From Massiliimalia timonensis (GTDB lineage: Bacteria; Bacillota; Clostridia; Oscillospirales; Ruminococcaceae): a DNA stretch of 64,000 bases. A program made the translations under genes and the position numbers. Below the pieces are notes generated by a model, which did no database searches, was not told where the DNA came from, and saw only the letters and a program-made list of their open reading frames with translations. Below, piece by piece: positions 8,184 to 16,187 of the stretch; the stretch's first letter is position 1, and each line of letters opens with the position of its first letter. Where the stretch lies: NCBI RefSeq assembly GCF_900186585.1, contig NZ_FYDD01000002.1, positions 329,684-393,683 of the forward strand, given 5' to 3'.

Positions 8184-9863
8184 ATGAAAAAAACATGGTG
8201 GAAGGAAAGCGTTGTATACCAGATCTATCCCAGAAGCTTTTGTGATTCTAACGGCGACGGGATCGGGGACTTAAACGGGATCTTATCCAAACTGGATTAC
8301 CTCAAAGAACTGGGGATCGACGTGATATGGCTTTCTCCGGTATACCAGTCCCCGAATGACGATAATGGATACGATATTTCAGATTATCAGGCGATCATGG
8401 CGGAATTTGGCACGATGGAGGACTTTGACCGGCTGCTTTTCCAGATCCACAAGCTTGGGATGCGATTAGTGATGGACTTGGTGGTAAACCATACCTCTGA
8501 TGAACATCCGTGGTTTACGGAAAGTAGAAGCTCCCGGGACAACCCATACCGGGATTATTATATTTGGCGGGAGGGAAACGGAAACTGTCCACCGAATAAT
8601 TGGGGGTCCGTGTTCGGCGGCAGCGCTTGGGAATTTGATGAACACACAAACATGTATTACCTGCATCTTTTTTCCAAAAAACAGCCTGACCTGAACTGGG
8701 AGAATCCGACAGTACGGGAAGAAGTGTTCCAAATGATGAAATGGTGGCTGGACAAGGGGATCGACGGCTTTCGGATGGATGTCATCAGCATGATCTCCAA
8801 AACGCCGGGACTCCCTAACGGCCCTGTTCAAAATGGGCTTTACGGCGACGCTTCCCCTTATACTGTCAACGGCCCGCGCGTGCATGAGTATTTGCAGCAG
8901 ATGAACCGGGAAGTGCTTTCCCGGTATGATGTAATGACAGTTGGCGAAACGCCGGGCGTAACGGTGGAGGAGGCCCGAAAATATGCAGGGGAAGAGGGGG
9001 ATGAGCTTTCCATGGTGTTCCAGTTTGAACATATGGGACTGGACGACCACCCGTTAGGCTTTAAATGGAATGATACCCCGCCCAAGCTGGTAAAACTGAA
9101 AGCCACCCTTTCCAAATGGCAGACCGAATTGGCGGGAAAGGCGTGGAACAGCCTGTACTGGAGCAATCATGACCAGCCCCGTGCCGTTTCAAGGTTTGGC
9201 GACGATTCCCCAAAGCACCGGGTCCAGTCGGCAAAAATGCTTGCCACCTGTCTGCATATGATGCAGGGCACGCCCTATATTTATCAAGGGGAAGAACTGG
9301 GGATGACGAACATCTCCTTTGAAACGATCAGCCAGTACCGGGATATTGAAAGCCTGAATGCTTTCCGGGAGCTGACCGGAAATGGAATCCTAACACAACC
9401 GGAGATGCTGCGTTATCTCCGGCGTAAAAGTAGGGATAACGCCCGTACCCCCATGCAGTGGGATGACACCCTAAACGCGGGATTTACCACAGGGGAGCCA
9501 TGGATCGAGGTAAATCCGAATTACCCGCAGATCAATGCGAAACAACAGATAGCAGACCCGGATTCAGTATACCGTTACTACCAGAAATTGATTCGGCTGA
9601 GAAAAACACACAGAATCATTGTTTACGGGAGCTATGAGCTGCTAGACCCGAATGATGAAACGATTTTTGCATATACTAGAAAAATGGAGGGGCAGAAGCT
9701 GCTATGCGCCTGCAATTTCAGTTCGCGGGAAGAAGTGTTTTTCCCGCCGGAGGAATTTATCGTCCGGCCGGGGGTTTGCCTGATCGACAATGCAGTGGCA
9801 CGGTACTGCTGCGAATCTCAGATGACGCTGCAGCCTTATGAAGCTTTTGTCTATTTGATTTAA
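8184..9863 (+). CDS. Oligo-1,6-glucosidase / alpha-glucosidase (GH13 subfamily 31)
   Basis: The 559-residue cytoplasmic enzyme shows the conserved GH13 regions: DLVVNHTSDEH, GFRMDV with nucleophile Asp199, VGETPG with acid/base Glu255, and SNHDQPR with Asp330. QPDLNW (region V) is the oligo-1,6-glucosidase signature. The residue after the nucleophile is Val200; in this subfamily Val there favours alpha-1,6 linkages whereas Thr or Ala favours maltose-type substrates. It likely cleaves isomaltose, panose or dextran fragments brought in by the upstream importer. The ATG at 8184 has TAGGAGGA 8 bp ahead; longer upstream frames lack such a site and overlap the permease. Confidence 0.94.
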   Translation: MKKTWWKESVVYQIYPRSFCDSNGDGIGDLNGILSKLDYLKELGIDVIWLSPVYQSPNDDNGYDISDYQAIMAEFGTMEDFDRLLFQIHKLGMRLVMDLVVNHTSDEHPWFTESRSSRDNPYRDYYIWREGNGNCPPNNWGSVFGGSAWEFDEHTNMYYLHLFSKKQPDLNWENPTVREEVFQMMKWWLDKGIDGFRMDVISMISKTPGLPNGPVQNGLYGDASPYTVNGPRVHEYLQQMNREVLSRYDVMTVGETPGVTVEEARKYAGEEGDELSMVFQFEHMGLDDHPLGFKWNDTPPKLVKLKATLSKWQTELAGKAWNSLYWSNHDQPRAVSRFGDDSPKHRVQSAKMLATCLHMMQGTPYIYQGEELGMTNISFETISQYRDIESLNAFRELTGNGILTQPEMLRYLRRKSRDNARTPMQWDDTLNAGFTTGEPWIEVNPNYPQINAKQQIADPDSVYRYYQKLIRLRKTHRIIVYGSYELLDPNDETIFAYTRKMEGQKLLCACNFSSREEVFFPPEEFIVRPGVCLIDNAVARYCCESQMTLQPYEAFVYLI

Positions 9864-9879
9864 AAAGGAGCCTGATTTT

Positions 9880-10107
9880 ATGGTAACACGAAGGATTCGG
9901 TTGGAAACGATCAATGATGTGAAAAGTTTTAATACCAAAGCGATCCATTGCCCGTATGAATTGGATTTGGTATCCGGACGTTATAAGATCGATGGAAAAT
10001 CCATCATGGGAATTTTCAGTCTGGACCTGTCGCAGCCAATCGAGCTGCACCTTTACTGCGAAGAAAATGACCCTGTAGTAAAGGAATTTGATGAGTTTGC
10101 AGTATAA
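9880..10107 (+). CDS. HPr-like protein lacking the phosphorylatable His
   Basis: The 75-residue protein aligns with the PTS phosphocarrier HPr: beta strand, helix, then GKSIMGIFSLDL around residues 40-51, equivalent to the Ser46 regulatory loop. At the position of catalytic His15 this protein has Lys (in INDVKSF), so it cannot relay phosphate from enzyme I. It keeps the Ser46-type serine. That is the pattern of Bacillus Crh, which acts only in catabolite control after HPr-kinase phosphorylation. It lies 16 bp behind the glucosidase gene with AAAAAGGAG upstream and closes the operon, so a link to sugar sensing is plausible but inferred. Confidence 0.8.
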   Translation: MVTRRIRLETINDVKSFNTKAIHCPYELDLVSGRYKIDGKSIMGIFSLDLSQPIELHLYCEENDPVVKEFDEFAV

Positions 10108-10147
10108 AAAGAGAGTGGAAAGTTTTATCTTTCCACTCTCTTTTTAT
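10107..10147. terminator. Bidirectional terminator
   Basis: AAAGAGAGTGGAAAG and CTTTCCACTCTCTTT form a near-perfect stem with A and T runs on both sides, between the convergent HPr-like and GT2 genes. Confidence 0.9.
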
Positions 10148-10154
10148 ACTACCG

Positions 10155-11093
10155 TTAATTGCGGCGGAACCGGTTGCTCTCTTTGATAATATAAATGGGA
10201 CGGTTTTTGTTTTCCATATAGTCTTTTGCAATATATTGGCCGATGATACCAATAAAGGACATCTGGATTCCCCCTAAAAAGAGGATCAGATCCGTCATCC
10301 AGAGCCAACCGCTGACCGGGGCATCCAGCCCAATCTGCACAAGGCCGTAAATGCTGATAACAAGCGCTGCCAGCACTAAAAGAACGCCGACAATGCTTGC
10401 CAGGGTGATCGGGGCGGTGGAAAAGGAGAAGATTCCGTCGATCGCATAACGGAAGAGGCTTTTTAAGGTCCACTTGGTTTGTCCTGCCGCGCGTTCTACA
10501 TTGCGGAACGGAAGCCATTTGGTTTCAAACCCGACAAAGGAAAAGATCCCTTTCATATAGCGGTTGTATTCTTTCATTTTCAGGATGGAATCCACCATCA
10601 GGCGGTTCATCATCCGGAAGTCCCCAGCGCCATCACTCATTTCCAAACGGCACATTTTCTGGATCACTTTATAAAAGCTGCGGGAAAGAAAATTTCTGAG
10701 TTTCCCCTCCCCCTCCCGGTCTTCCCGAAAACCGGCACAGCAGTCGTAGCCCTCTTGGCTGACTGCCTCGTACATGGCGGGCAGGAGAGCCGGCGGATGC
10801 TGTAAATCCGCGTCCATGATGACGCAGTAGTCACCCTTGGCATGCTTTAAACCGGCGTACATGGCGGCTTCTTTCCCGAAATTTCTGGAAAAGGAAAAGT
10901 AGTTGCAGCGGGGGTCTTTATAAGAAAGAGATTTTAAAACCTCCATGGTGTGGTCGTTGCTTCCATCATCCACAAAGATAAATTCTGTTTCTGTATCTGG
11001 GATTCCCTCCATGACTTTTGACACTTCCCGGTAAAATAGGGGAAGGGATTCCTCTTCGTTATAGCAAGGCACAACAATACTGATCTTATCCAT
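10155..11093 (-). CDS. Polyprenyl-phosphate glycosyltransferase, GT2 (GtrB/CsbB-like)
   Basis: The 312-residue protein starts MDKISIVVPCYNEEESLP, then shows EFIFVDDGSNDHT and VIMDADLQHPP (the DxD nucleotide-sugar site), as in dolichol-phosphate-mannose-synthase-like GT2 enzymes. Two hydrophobic helices at about 230-290 and a TAKDYMENKNRPIY-like tail anchor it. Such enzymes load a hexose or HexNAc from a nucleotide sugar onto undecaprenyl phosphate on the inner membrane face. It overlaps the GtrA gene by 8 bp and follows a YfhO gene in the same operon, reproducing the three-part surface glycosylation system known from Bacillus and Listeria. The sugar cannot be read from sequence. Confidence 0.9.
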   Translation of the reverse strand: MDKISIVVPCYNEEESLPLFYREVSKVMEGIPDTETEFIFVDDGSNDHTMEVLKSLSYKDPRCNYFSFSRNFGKEAAMYAGLKHAKGDYCVIMDADLQHPPALLPAMYEAVSQEGYDCCAGFREDREGEGKLRNFLSRSFYKVIQKMCRLEMSDGAGDFRMMNRLMVDSILKMKEYNRYMKGIFSFVGFETKWLPFRNVERAAGQTKWTLKSLFRYAIDGIFSFSTAPITLASIVGVLLVLAALVISIYGLVQIGLDAPVSGWLWMTDLILFLGGIQMSFIGIIGQYIAKDYMENKNRPIYIIKESNRFRRN

Positions 11094-11487
11094 GCTGGTT
11101 TTCCCCCTTAATAAAGATTTTGCTTTTACAGATGATATAATTGGCCAGTACGGTGATCACACTGACGAACAGCTTTGACCACATCGGTGAAAAACTGAGA
11201 AGATTGATAAAGCAGAACAGCAACACATTTTCCGCTAAAAGTGTGATGAAACGAAGCCCAACAAAGGAAAGGAATTCCTTTTTTACGTCCTGGTCAGAGT
11301 GAAATACCATCTTTCGGTTCGTATAATATGCGAATAAAACGGCTGCGACCCAAGCGATGGTATTGGCGACTAAATAATTGACATGGCATTGCAGCAACAG
11401 AAAATACACCACATAATTGACGGCTGTGGTCAAAACGCCGTTGATACCGTAACGGATCAATTCCTTGAAGTTTTCCTTGTTCATCAT
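11086..11487 (-). CDS. GtrA family membrane protein (putative lipid-linked sugar flippase)
   Basis: This 133-residue protein has four predicted membrane helices and the GtrA signatures: RYGINGVLTTAVNYVVYF at the start, an FAYYTNRKMVF loop and an ANYIICKSKIFI end. GtrA/GtcA proteins are thought to move undecaprenyl-phosphate-sugar across the membrane. ATG 11487 (MMNKENF) has GAAGGA upstream and is preferred to longer frames extending into the YfhO stop region. It lies between the YfhO and GT2 genes, with tight spacing to both. Confidence 0.9.
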   Translation of the reverse strand: MMNKENFKELIRYGINGVLTTAVNYVVYFLLLQCHVNYLVANTIAWVAAVLFAYYTNRKMVFHSDQDVKKEFLSFVGLRFITLLAENVLLFCFINLLSFSPMWSKLFVSVITVLANYIICKSKIFIKGENQHG

Positions 11488-11504
11488 GTGTCCTTCCTTT
11501 ATGT

Positions 11505-13982
11505 TTATTTGCTTTGTGCCGGGCTGGATAAGGCCGGTTTTCCCCGGCGTGTACGCCTGATCTCCCAAATCATTCCTACAGCCAGCACGGCCAGTGCCAG
11601 CAGGCTAATGGCTATGCCTAAATTCCTGCCCGGAGGTGTGAAGGTGATCTGTATTTGATGGCTCCCTTTGGTGATCGGGAATCCGACAAAGGCTGTGTTC
11701 ACGGTTTCGATCTCCACTTCTTTCCCGTCCACAAACGCCTGATAACCGTTTTGAATTGGAAGAGAGGTGACAAAATACCCGTCTTTTTGTACCTCTGCGC
11801 TGCCCTGAAGCACGGTGTTTCCTTTGGTTTCCTGAAAAGAAAGAGGGGTGATCCCTTCATTGCCCATCTTTGCGTTATCATATAGATATGCTTTTATGTT
11901 GGAAATTTGGTAATCTCCCTTGCTGAATGTGAAGTCCAGAGTGTCAATGGGCTGGCTGGAAGAAAGGTAATAGGTAAATTGATGGTTGTGATTTGGATAG
12001 GCTGCTGAATCGGCGGACAGCTTGTTCCGGATCCCATTGCAGGAGATGATCACAGCCCGTCCATCCGGATTTTCCACCTCAAAGGTCAAGATCAAGGTAT
12101 GCCCTGCCGGGATCGGTTGGGTTAAACTGGCCGTTAACTCTGTTTCCTGCTTCACATGAAGGTCATACACACCATCGGAAGATGCAGTTTCTAATCCGTC
12201 CGGGGACGGTTCGATGCTGTAATCTAGCTGAAATGGCGTTACTTCGGATTGGAATGGGATTTCCTCCGCGTTGGAAACAATGGTATAGTTTGTCATTGCA
12301 TCCAGTGTTTCCGGATAAGAAAGGGTGTCAAACTGCGCTTTTCCCATCAGATTGTAGCTGACGTAAGCGGTAGGGAGCACAGAATCATTTTCAGCAAGTA
12401 CGTTTTCTCCCTTTTGCAGCTTTACCGTATATCCGTCAGGAAGCATTTGGTTGGTGGTTTGCAGGTATTGGATTCCCATCAGATATTCAAAAAATGGGTT
12501 CGGAGCCGCCAACAGGGCGACGCGGTTATTGATGCTGATCGGGTTTTTCATCAGATCATAATAAAATGCAGAATATTCCGTATTCATGCTGGATGAATAC
12601 ATCGTGCTTTTTTTCATTCCCTGAACAGGGGTCAGGTTGACAGTGGCGATCGCTTCGTCTGTGTCGATCTGGTCAAAACGCGCATTGGTGTTTTGATATA
12701 CCTGTTTCATTTCTTCCTCGGTAAAAACCGCCTGGCGGGGATCCTCGGCCGGGACAAAGCTTTCGGTGCGGTTTGTCTGGACAAATAGAAGCGGCGGGAC
12801 GACCAGCAGGGACAGATAGGGAAGAAGCTTCCCCTTTGCGCGTTGGGAAAACAGGAAAAACAGCAGCAGAAATACTGCGTCCAGAATGACCAGCCATTTG
12901 AAGGATTGGAAAAACAGCGGAACGAAGCTTAACAGCAAAAGCCATAGGCTGTGTTTTAATGTTTGCTGATACAGCGCCGCCAGCACTGTAATACAAATAA
13001 GAATGACCAGCGGAACAAACGGAATTAAAATCTTTGACTTGATATACAGGCCGCCGTTTAAGATAAACGGCACGATATTCAGGAATACCGCACAAAAGAC
13101 CGCGATGCCAAGGCCTCTGGTAGGACGGTGCTTGATCCCCAGAAATAGGCCGTATAAGCTGACTAAGGTCAAGCCGCAGCTATACCCGCTGTAGAGCAGG
13201 GAGCGCAGTGTGGGATTGACCGCCAGAATGATGGGAAGCGACGCCCCGGAGCCATTGTCCTTGGTATGCTCCAGCAGAACCAAGGCGGTAGGCACCAGTA
13301 AAACCGCCGCCAATGCCACGGCGATCCCGCAGCCGATGATAAAATAAAAGACGGTTCGTTTTTCCCGGGAACGGTAAAGCAGATAAATGAAACAAACTGC
13401 AAAGCAGGAGATCGAAAAATAAAAGCTGTGCAGGATAAACATCAGTGCAGATAACACAAATGGTACGATCCTGCCTTGTTTTAAGAAGTAGTCGATTGCC
13501 AAAAGCGCCAAAAACAGCCACGGCAGGTAATTGACAAACATCAGTTGGCGGTGTGCTTGGAAGAAACAGGAGGCGCATGCCAAGAGCATCCCTCCGAGAA
13601 AACAGAAAAATGGGGCAAAGCCCTGCTTTTTCAGCCAGAAATAACACAGGTTTACCGAAGCGATGATGCCAAGTACGGCGTAAACGATCAAAATCGTTTT
13701 CATCGGTACCATGGGCAGCAGACAGCCGATCAGGATGTCAGGCCGCAGGTACCCGTAATAGGAGAACATATAAAAATTACTTCCAGCACCCAAGTCGGAG
13801 TAATCGATCAGCAGGCTGCCCGTTTCATAAACGTTCTGCCTAAAATGCTCGGCAATACTTACATGCTGGCAGAGCCAGTCTACTTCAGAGCCAAAGGCAG
13901 AACCGGCAGGCACAGAAAAAAACAGCAACACAAGCACAGCCGCTGTTAATAGGATCGGATATAGAATTTGTTTTTTAGGCAT
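11505..13982 (-). CDS. YfhO family multi-spanning membrane glycosyltransferase
   Basis: The 825-residue protein has an N-terminal half with a dozen or so hydrophobic segments. It includes a first extracytoplasmic loop with DWLCQHVSIAEHF, GSLLIDYSDLGAGSNFYMFSYYGY and YLRPDILIG, typical of the YfhO family. A long extracellular C-terminal domain ends with a final membrane helix. In Bacillus subtilis and Listeria, YfhO/GtlB uses a lipid-linked sugar outside the cell to glycosylate lipoteichoic acid; here it is the first gene of a YfhO-GtrA-GT2 operon, so a similar role on a surface polymer is likely. ATG 13982 has AAGGAG 7 bp ahead. It is divergent from a two-component system. Confidence 0.88.
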   Translation of the reverse strand: MPKKQILYPILLTAAVLVLLFFSVPAGSAFGSEVDWLCQHVSIAEHFRQNVYETGSLLIDYSDLGAGSNFYMFSYYGYLRPDILIGCLLPMVPMKTILIVYAVLGIIASVNLCYFWLKKQGFAPFFCFLGGMLLACASCFFQAHRQLMFVNYLPWLFLALLAIDYFLKQGRIVPFVLSALMFILHSFYFSISCFAVCFIYLLYRSREKRTVFYFIIGCGIAVALAAVLLVPTALVLLEHTKDNGSGASLPIILAVNPTLRSLLYSGYSCGLTLVSLYGLFLGIKHRPTRGLGIAVFCAVFLNIVPFILNGGLYIKSKILIPFVPLVILICITVLAALYQQTLKHSLWLLLLSFVPLFFQSFKWLVILDAVFLLLFFLFSQRAKGKLLPYLSLLVVPPLLFVQTNRTESFVPAEDPRQAVFTEEEMKQVYQNTNARFDQIDTDEAIATVNLTPVQGMKKSTMYSSSMNTEYSAFYYDLMKNPISINNRVALLAAPNPFFEYLMGIQYLQTTNQMLPDGYTVKLQKGENVLAENDSVLPTAYVSYNLMGKAQFDTLSYPETLDAMTNYTIVSNAEEIPFQSEVTPFQLDYSIEPSPDGLETASSDGVYDLHVKQETELTASLTQPIPAGHTLILTFEVENPDGRAVIISCNGIRNKLSADSAAYPNHNHQFTYYLSSSQPIDTLDFTFSKGDYQISNIKAYLYDNAKMGNEGITPLSFQETKGNTVLQGSAEVQKDGYFVTSLPIQNGYQAFVDGKEVEIETVNTAFVGFPITKGSHQIQITFTPPGRNLGIAISLLALAVLAVGMIWEIRRTRRGKPALSSPAQSK

Positions 13983-14006
13983 GGCACGGCTCCTTTCCAA
14001 TCAATG

Positions 14007-14034
14007 ATTATACTTCCGATTCCTTAATTGTTAC
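14007..14034 (-). promoter_or_regulatory. Candidate promoter of the YfhO-GtrA-GT2 operon
   Basis: On the minus strand a perfect TATAAT (14012-14007) lies 25 bp before the YfhO start; the best -35 is GTAACA (14034-14029) at 16 bp. The -35 is weak. Confidence 0.4.
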
Positions 14035-14039
14035 CGAAA

Positions 14040-14067
14040 GAAAATCTAAAGAATTCTTAAGATTTTC
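14040..14067. promoter_or_regulatory. 28-bp near-palindrome between divergent promoters (operator candidate)
   Basis: GAAAATCT and AGATTTTC flank a GAATTC core; only two mismatched pairs occur over 28 bp. It lies between the glycosylation operon and the regulator genes and overlaps the -35 box of the latter, so it is a natural binding site for the adjacent OmpR-type regulator. Confidence 0.45.
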
Positions 14068-14091
14068 AAATTGGGAAGAATCGTGTATAAT
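14063..14091 (+). promoter_or_regulatory. Promoter of the two-component system
   Basis: TTTTCA (14063-14068) and a perfect TATAAT (14086-14091) are 17 bp apart, 30 bp before the response-regulator ATG. Confidence 0.6.
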
Positions 14092-14121
14092 AGGGCTAAG
14101 GAAAGAAAGAGAGGTCCCTGT

Positions 14122-14820
14122 ATGGAAGAATCAAAAATCTTGGTAGTGGACGATAATAAAGAGATCCGAGAGATCATCAACATCCTGTTATCTGGGGAGG
14201 GGTATCAGGTGATTGAGGCAAACGACGGCTTGAAGGCTTTGGATCAGATCATGCAGCATGAATTTGACCTGATCATTTTGGATGTGATGATGCCAAAGAT
14301 GAACGGATATCAAACCTGTCTGGAGATCCGGAAGATCAGCAATGCGCCTATTTTGTTTTTAAGCGCAAAATCTCAGGATGGGGACAAGACGCTGGGATTT
14401 TCCAGCGGCGGGGATGATTATCTTCCAAAGCCCTTTTCTTACAGTGAATTGGTGGGCAGGGTCAAGGCATTGATCCGCCGGTACCACGTATACCGCGGAA
14501 AAGAAGAAGTGATGTCTGAACCGGTCATCCAGATCAAGCAAATGACGATTGATGAAGCATCTGGGACAGTGAAGATCCAAGGGAAAAAGGTGGAGCTGAC
14601 TGACACAGAGTTTGCCATGCTTTTATTTTTGGCCAAAAATAGGAAGCGCACCCTTTCGGCCGAACAGCTTTACGAGGCGGTATGGAAGGAAAATTATTAC
14701 TACGGGGCCAACAACACAGTGATGGTACACATCCGCAACCTGCGGAAGAAAATCGAAAAAGATCCGCAGCATCCAGAGTATATCCGGACCATCTGGGGAA
14801 GGGGTTACTGCTGTGATTAA
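14122..14820 (+). CDS. OmpR/PhoB-family response regulator
   Basis: The 232-residue protein has a receiver domain (acidic DD near residue 10, phospho-acceptor Asp54 in LIILDVMMPKMNG, Lys in the DDYLPKPFSY segment) and a C-terminal winged helix from about 135. The latter contains LTDTEFAMLLFLAKN and ends TIWGRGYCCD, the usual IRTVWGxGY signature. ATG 14122 carries GAGAGG upstream. The downstream kinase overlaps it by 8 bp. It is divergent from the glycosylation operon and a near-palindrome lies between them, so control of that operon or of itself is likely. Confidence 0.92.
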   Translation: MEESKILVVDDNKEIREIINILLSGEGYQVIEANDGLKALDQIMQHEFDLIILDVMMPKMNGYQTCLEIRKISNAPILFLSAKSQDGDKTLGFSSGGDDYLPKPFSYSELVGRVKALIRRYHVYRGKEEVMSEPVIQIKQMTIDEASGTVKIQGKKVELTDTEFAMLLFLAKNRKRTLSAEQLYEAVWKENYYYGANNTVMVHIRNLRKKIEKDPQHPEYIRTIWGRGYCCD

Positions 14821-16147
14821 ACAATATCTGTCCAAATTAACGGTCCGCTTGTTTTTTACCATGCTGGTATCCGGTGTTGCGGGGGTGCTGGTGTTCTGCC
14901 TGCTGTGGGGGATCCGGCTCCCGGTTTATCAGGCAATGCGCGATCATCATCTGCTTTCCTCTCGCCAGGGGCAGTTTATTTCTGATTTTGCGGAACGCGC
15001 GGTCCAAATCAACGTCCGCCCAACAAACGAGGAGGAAGAACACCAGCTTTGGGAACTGATCCAAGGTAGGGACGAATATACGGGGATCAGTATTTACGAC
15101 GCGCAGACCGGTGAATATATCACAGGATACTACGCCCCGGTATTGGACGACTTTATTACTGGAAGCCTTTTGAGCGGGGTAGAGGCAGTTTATCTGACCG
15201 ATGACGAAACCGTTCAGATGCGGGTCGCCTTTCAGGATCAGGAGGCGGACGTTTATTTTTACTCCTATTATATCGCTCAGATCATGATCCCTTATCTGGT
15301 GCTGAGTCTGCTGATTTCTTTAGGGGTATTTTTATTTCCGATCCTGCATTTTGTCCGAAGGAGGATGGAATACCTTTGCCAGATTGAAGAAGAGATTTTG
15401 GTGATGGCTGAAGGGGATTTAAGCCATCCGGTGACAGTAAACGGGACGGATGAGATTGCGGTGCTGGCCAGCCAGCTAAACTCGCTGCGGATCGCGCTGG
15501 ATGAAAACATTTCGCAGGAAAAGGAAAGTAGGGGCGCTAATCGGGACCTGATCAGTGCGATGTCCCACGATTTAAAAACGCCGCTGACCACACTGACCGG
15601 TTATCTGGAGATCATTAAGAGGAAACGTTGTTCTGAAGAAAAGCGGGAAGAATATTTAGACCGCTGCCTGAAAAAGGTGGAGGACATCCGGGAATTGTCC
15701 GACCGGATGTTTGAGTATGCGCTGGTTTTTGAACAGAGTGATACGGTCGAATTTTCGAGCCTTTTGCTGACTGACATCAAGCAAAACCTGATCGAACACA
15801 TTGATTTCATTGAACTAGCCGGCTTCCGGGTGAAACGGAACCTGAAGGTGGCTTCGGGGAGCATGCAGGGCAATGGGAACATGATTAAGCGGATCTTCAG
15901 CAATCTGTTTTCCAATGTATTGAAATATGGGGACAAAAATTTTGCCGTTGAGGTAGAAATGCTCTGCAAGCCCGGGCAGGTCGTATTTTCCCTGCGTAAC
16001 CGCGTGAAGGAGGATGACGAACAGGTTGAAAGCAACCGGATCGGCTTAAAGAGCGTGAAGAAGATGGTCTCTCTGCATCATGGGGAATTATATGTGATGT
16101 CGGAGGATGGGATCTTTTCTATTCAAATTACCTTGCCAGTATCATAA
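14813..16147 (+). CDS. Membrane sensor histidine kinase
   Basis: The 444-residue kinase starts at GTG 14813, overlapping the regulator stop by 8 bp. It has a membrane helix near residues 12-38, an extracytoplasmic sensor region to about 160, a second helix and a HAMP-like linker. The dimerisation domain contains SAMSHDLKTPLTTLTGYLE with phospho-acceptor His252. The ATPase domain keeps the N-box (NLFSNVLKYGD) but the usual DxGxG G1 box is replaced by RNRVKEDDEQ, so it is a divergent catalytic domain of a type often seen in clostridial two-component pairs. The signal sensed is unknown. Confidence 0.9.
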   Translation: MIKQYLSKLTVRLFFTMLVSGVAGVLVFCLLWGIRLPVYQAMRDHHLLSSRQGQFISDFAERAVQINVRPTNEEEEHQLWELIQGRDEYTGISIYDAQTGEYITGYYAPVLDDFITGSLLSGVEAVYLTDDETVQMRVAFQDQEADVYFYSYYIAQIMIPYLVLSLLISLGVFLFPILHFVRRRMEYLCQIEEEILVMAEGDLSHPVTVNGTDEIAVLASQLNSLRIALDENISQEKESRGANRDLISAMSHDLKTPLTTLTGYLEIIKRKRCSEEKREEYLDRCLKKVEDIRELSDRMFEYALVFEQSDTVEFSSLLLTDIKQNLIEHIDFIELAGFRVKRNLKVASGSMQGNGNMIKRIFSNLFSNVLKYGDKNFAVEVEMLCKPGQVVFSLRNRVKEDDEQVESNRIGLKSVKKMVSLHHGELYVMSEDGIFSIQITLPVS

Positions 16148-16187
16148 AACAAAGGGATGATGAATATTCATCATCCCTTTGTTTTAT
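16144..16187. terminator. 44-bp perfectly palindromic bidirectional terminator
   Basis: The 22-base arm ATAAAACAAAGGGATGATGA plus AT is matched exactly by its reverse complement, with no loop spacer. It separates the convergent kinase and FliB-like genes, and the last codons of the FliB-like gene lie inside it. Confidence 0.85.
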
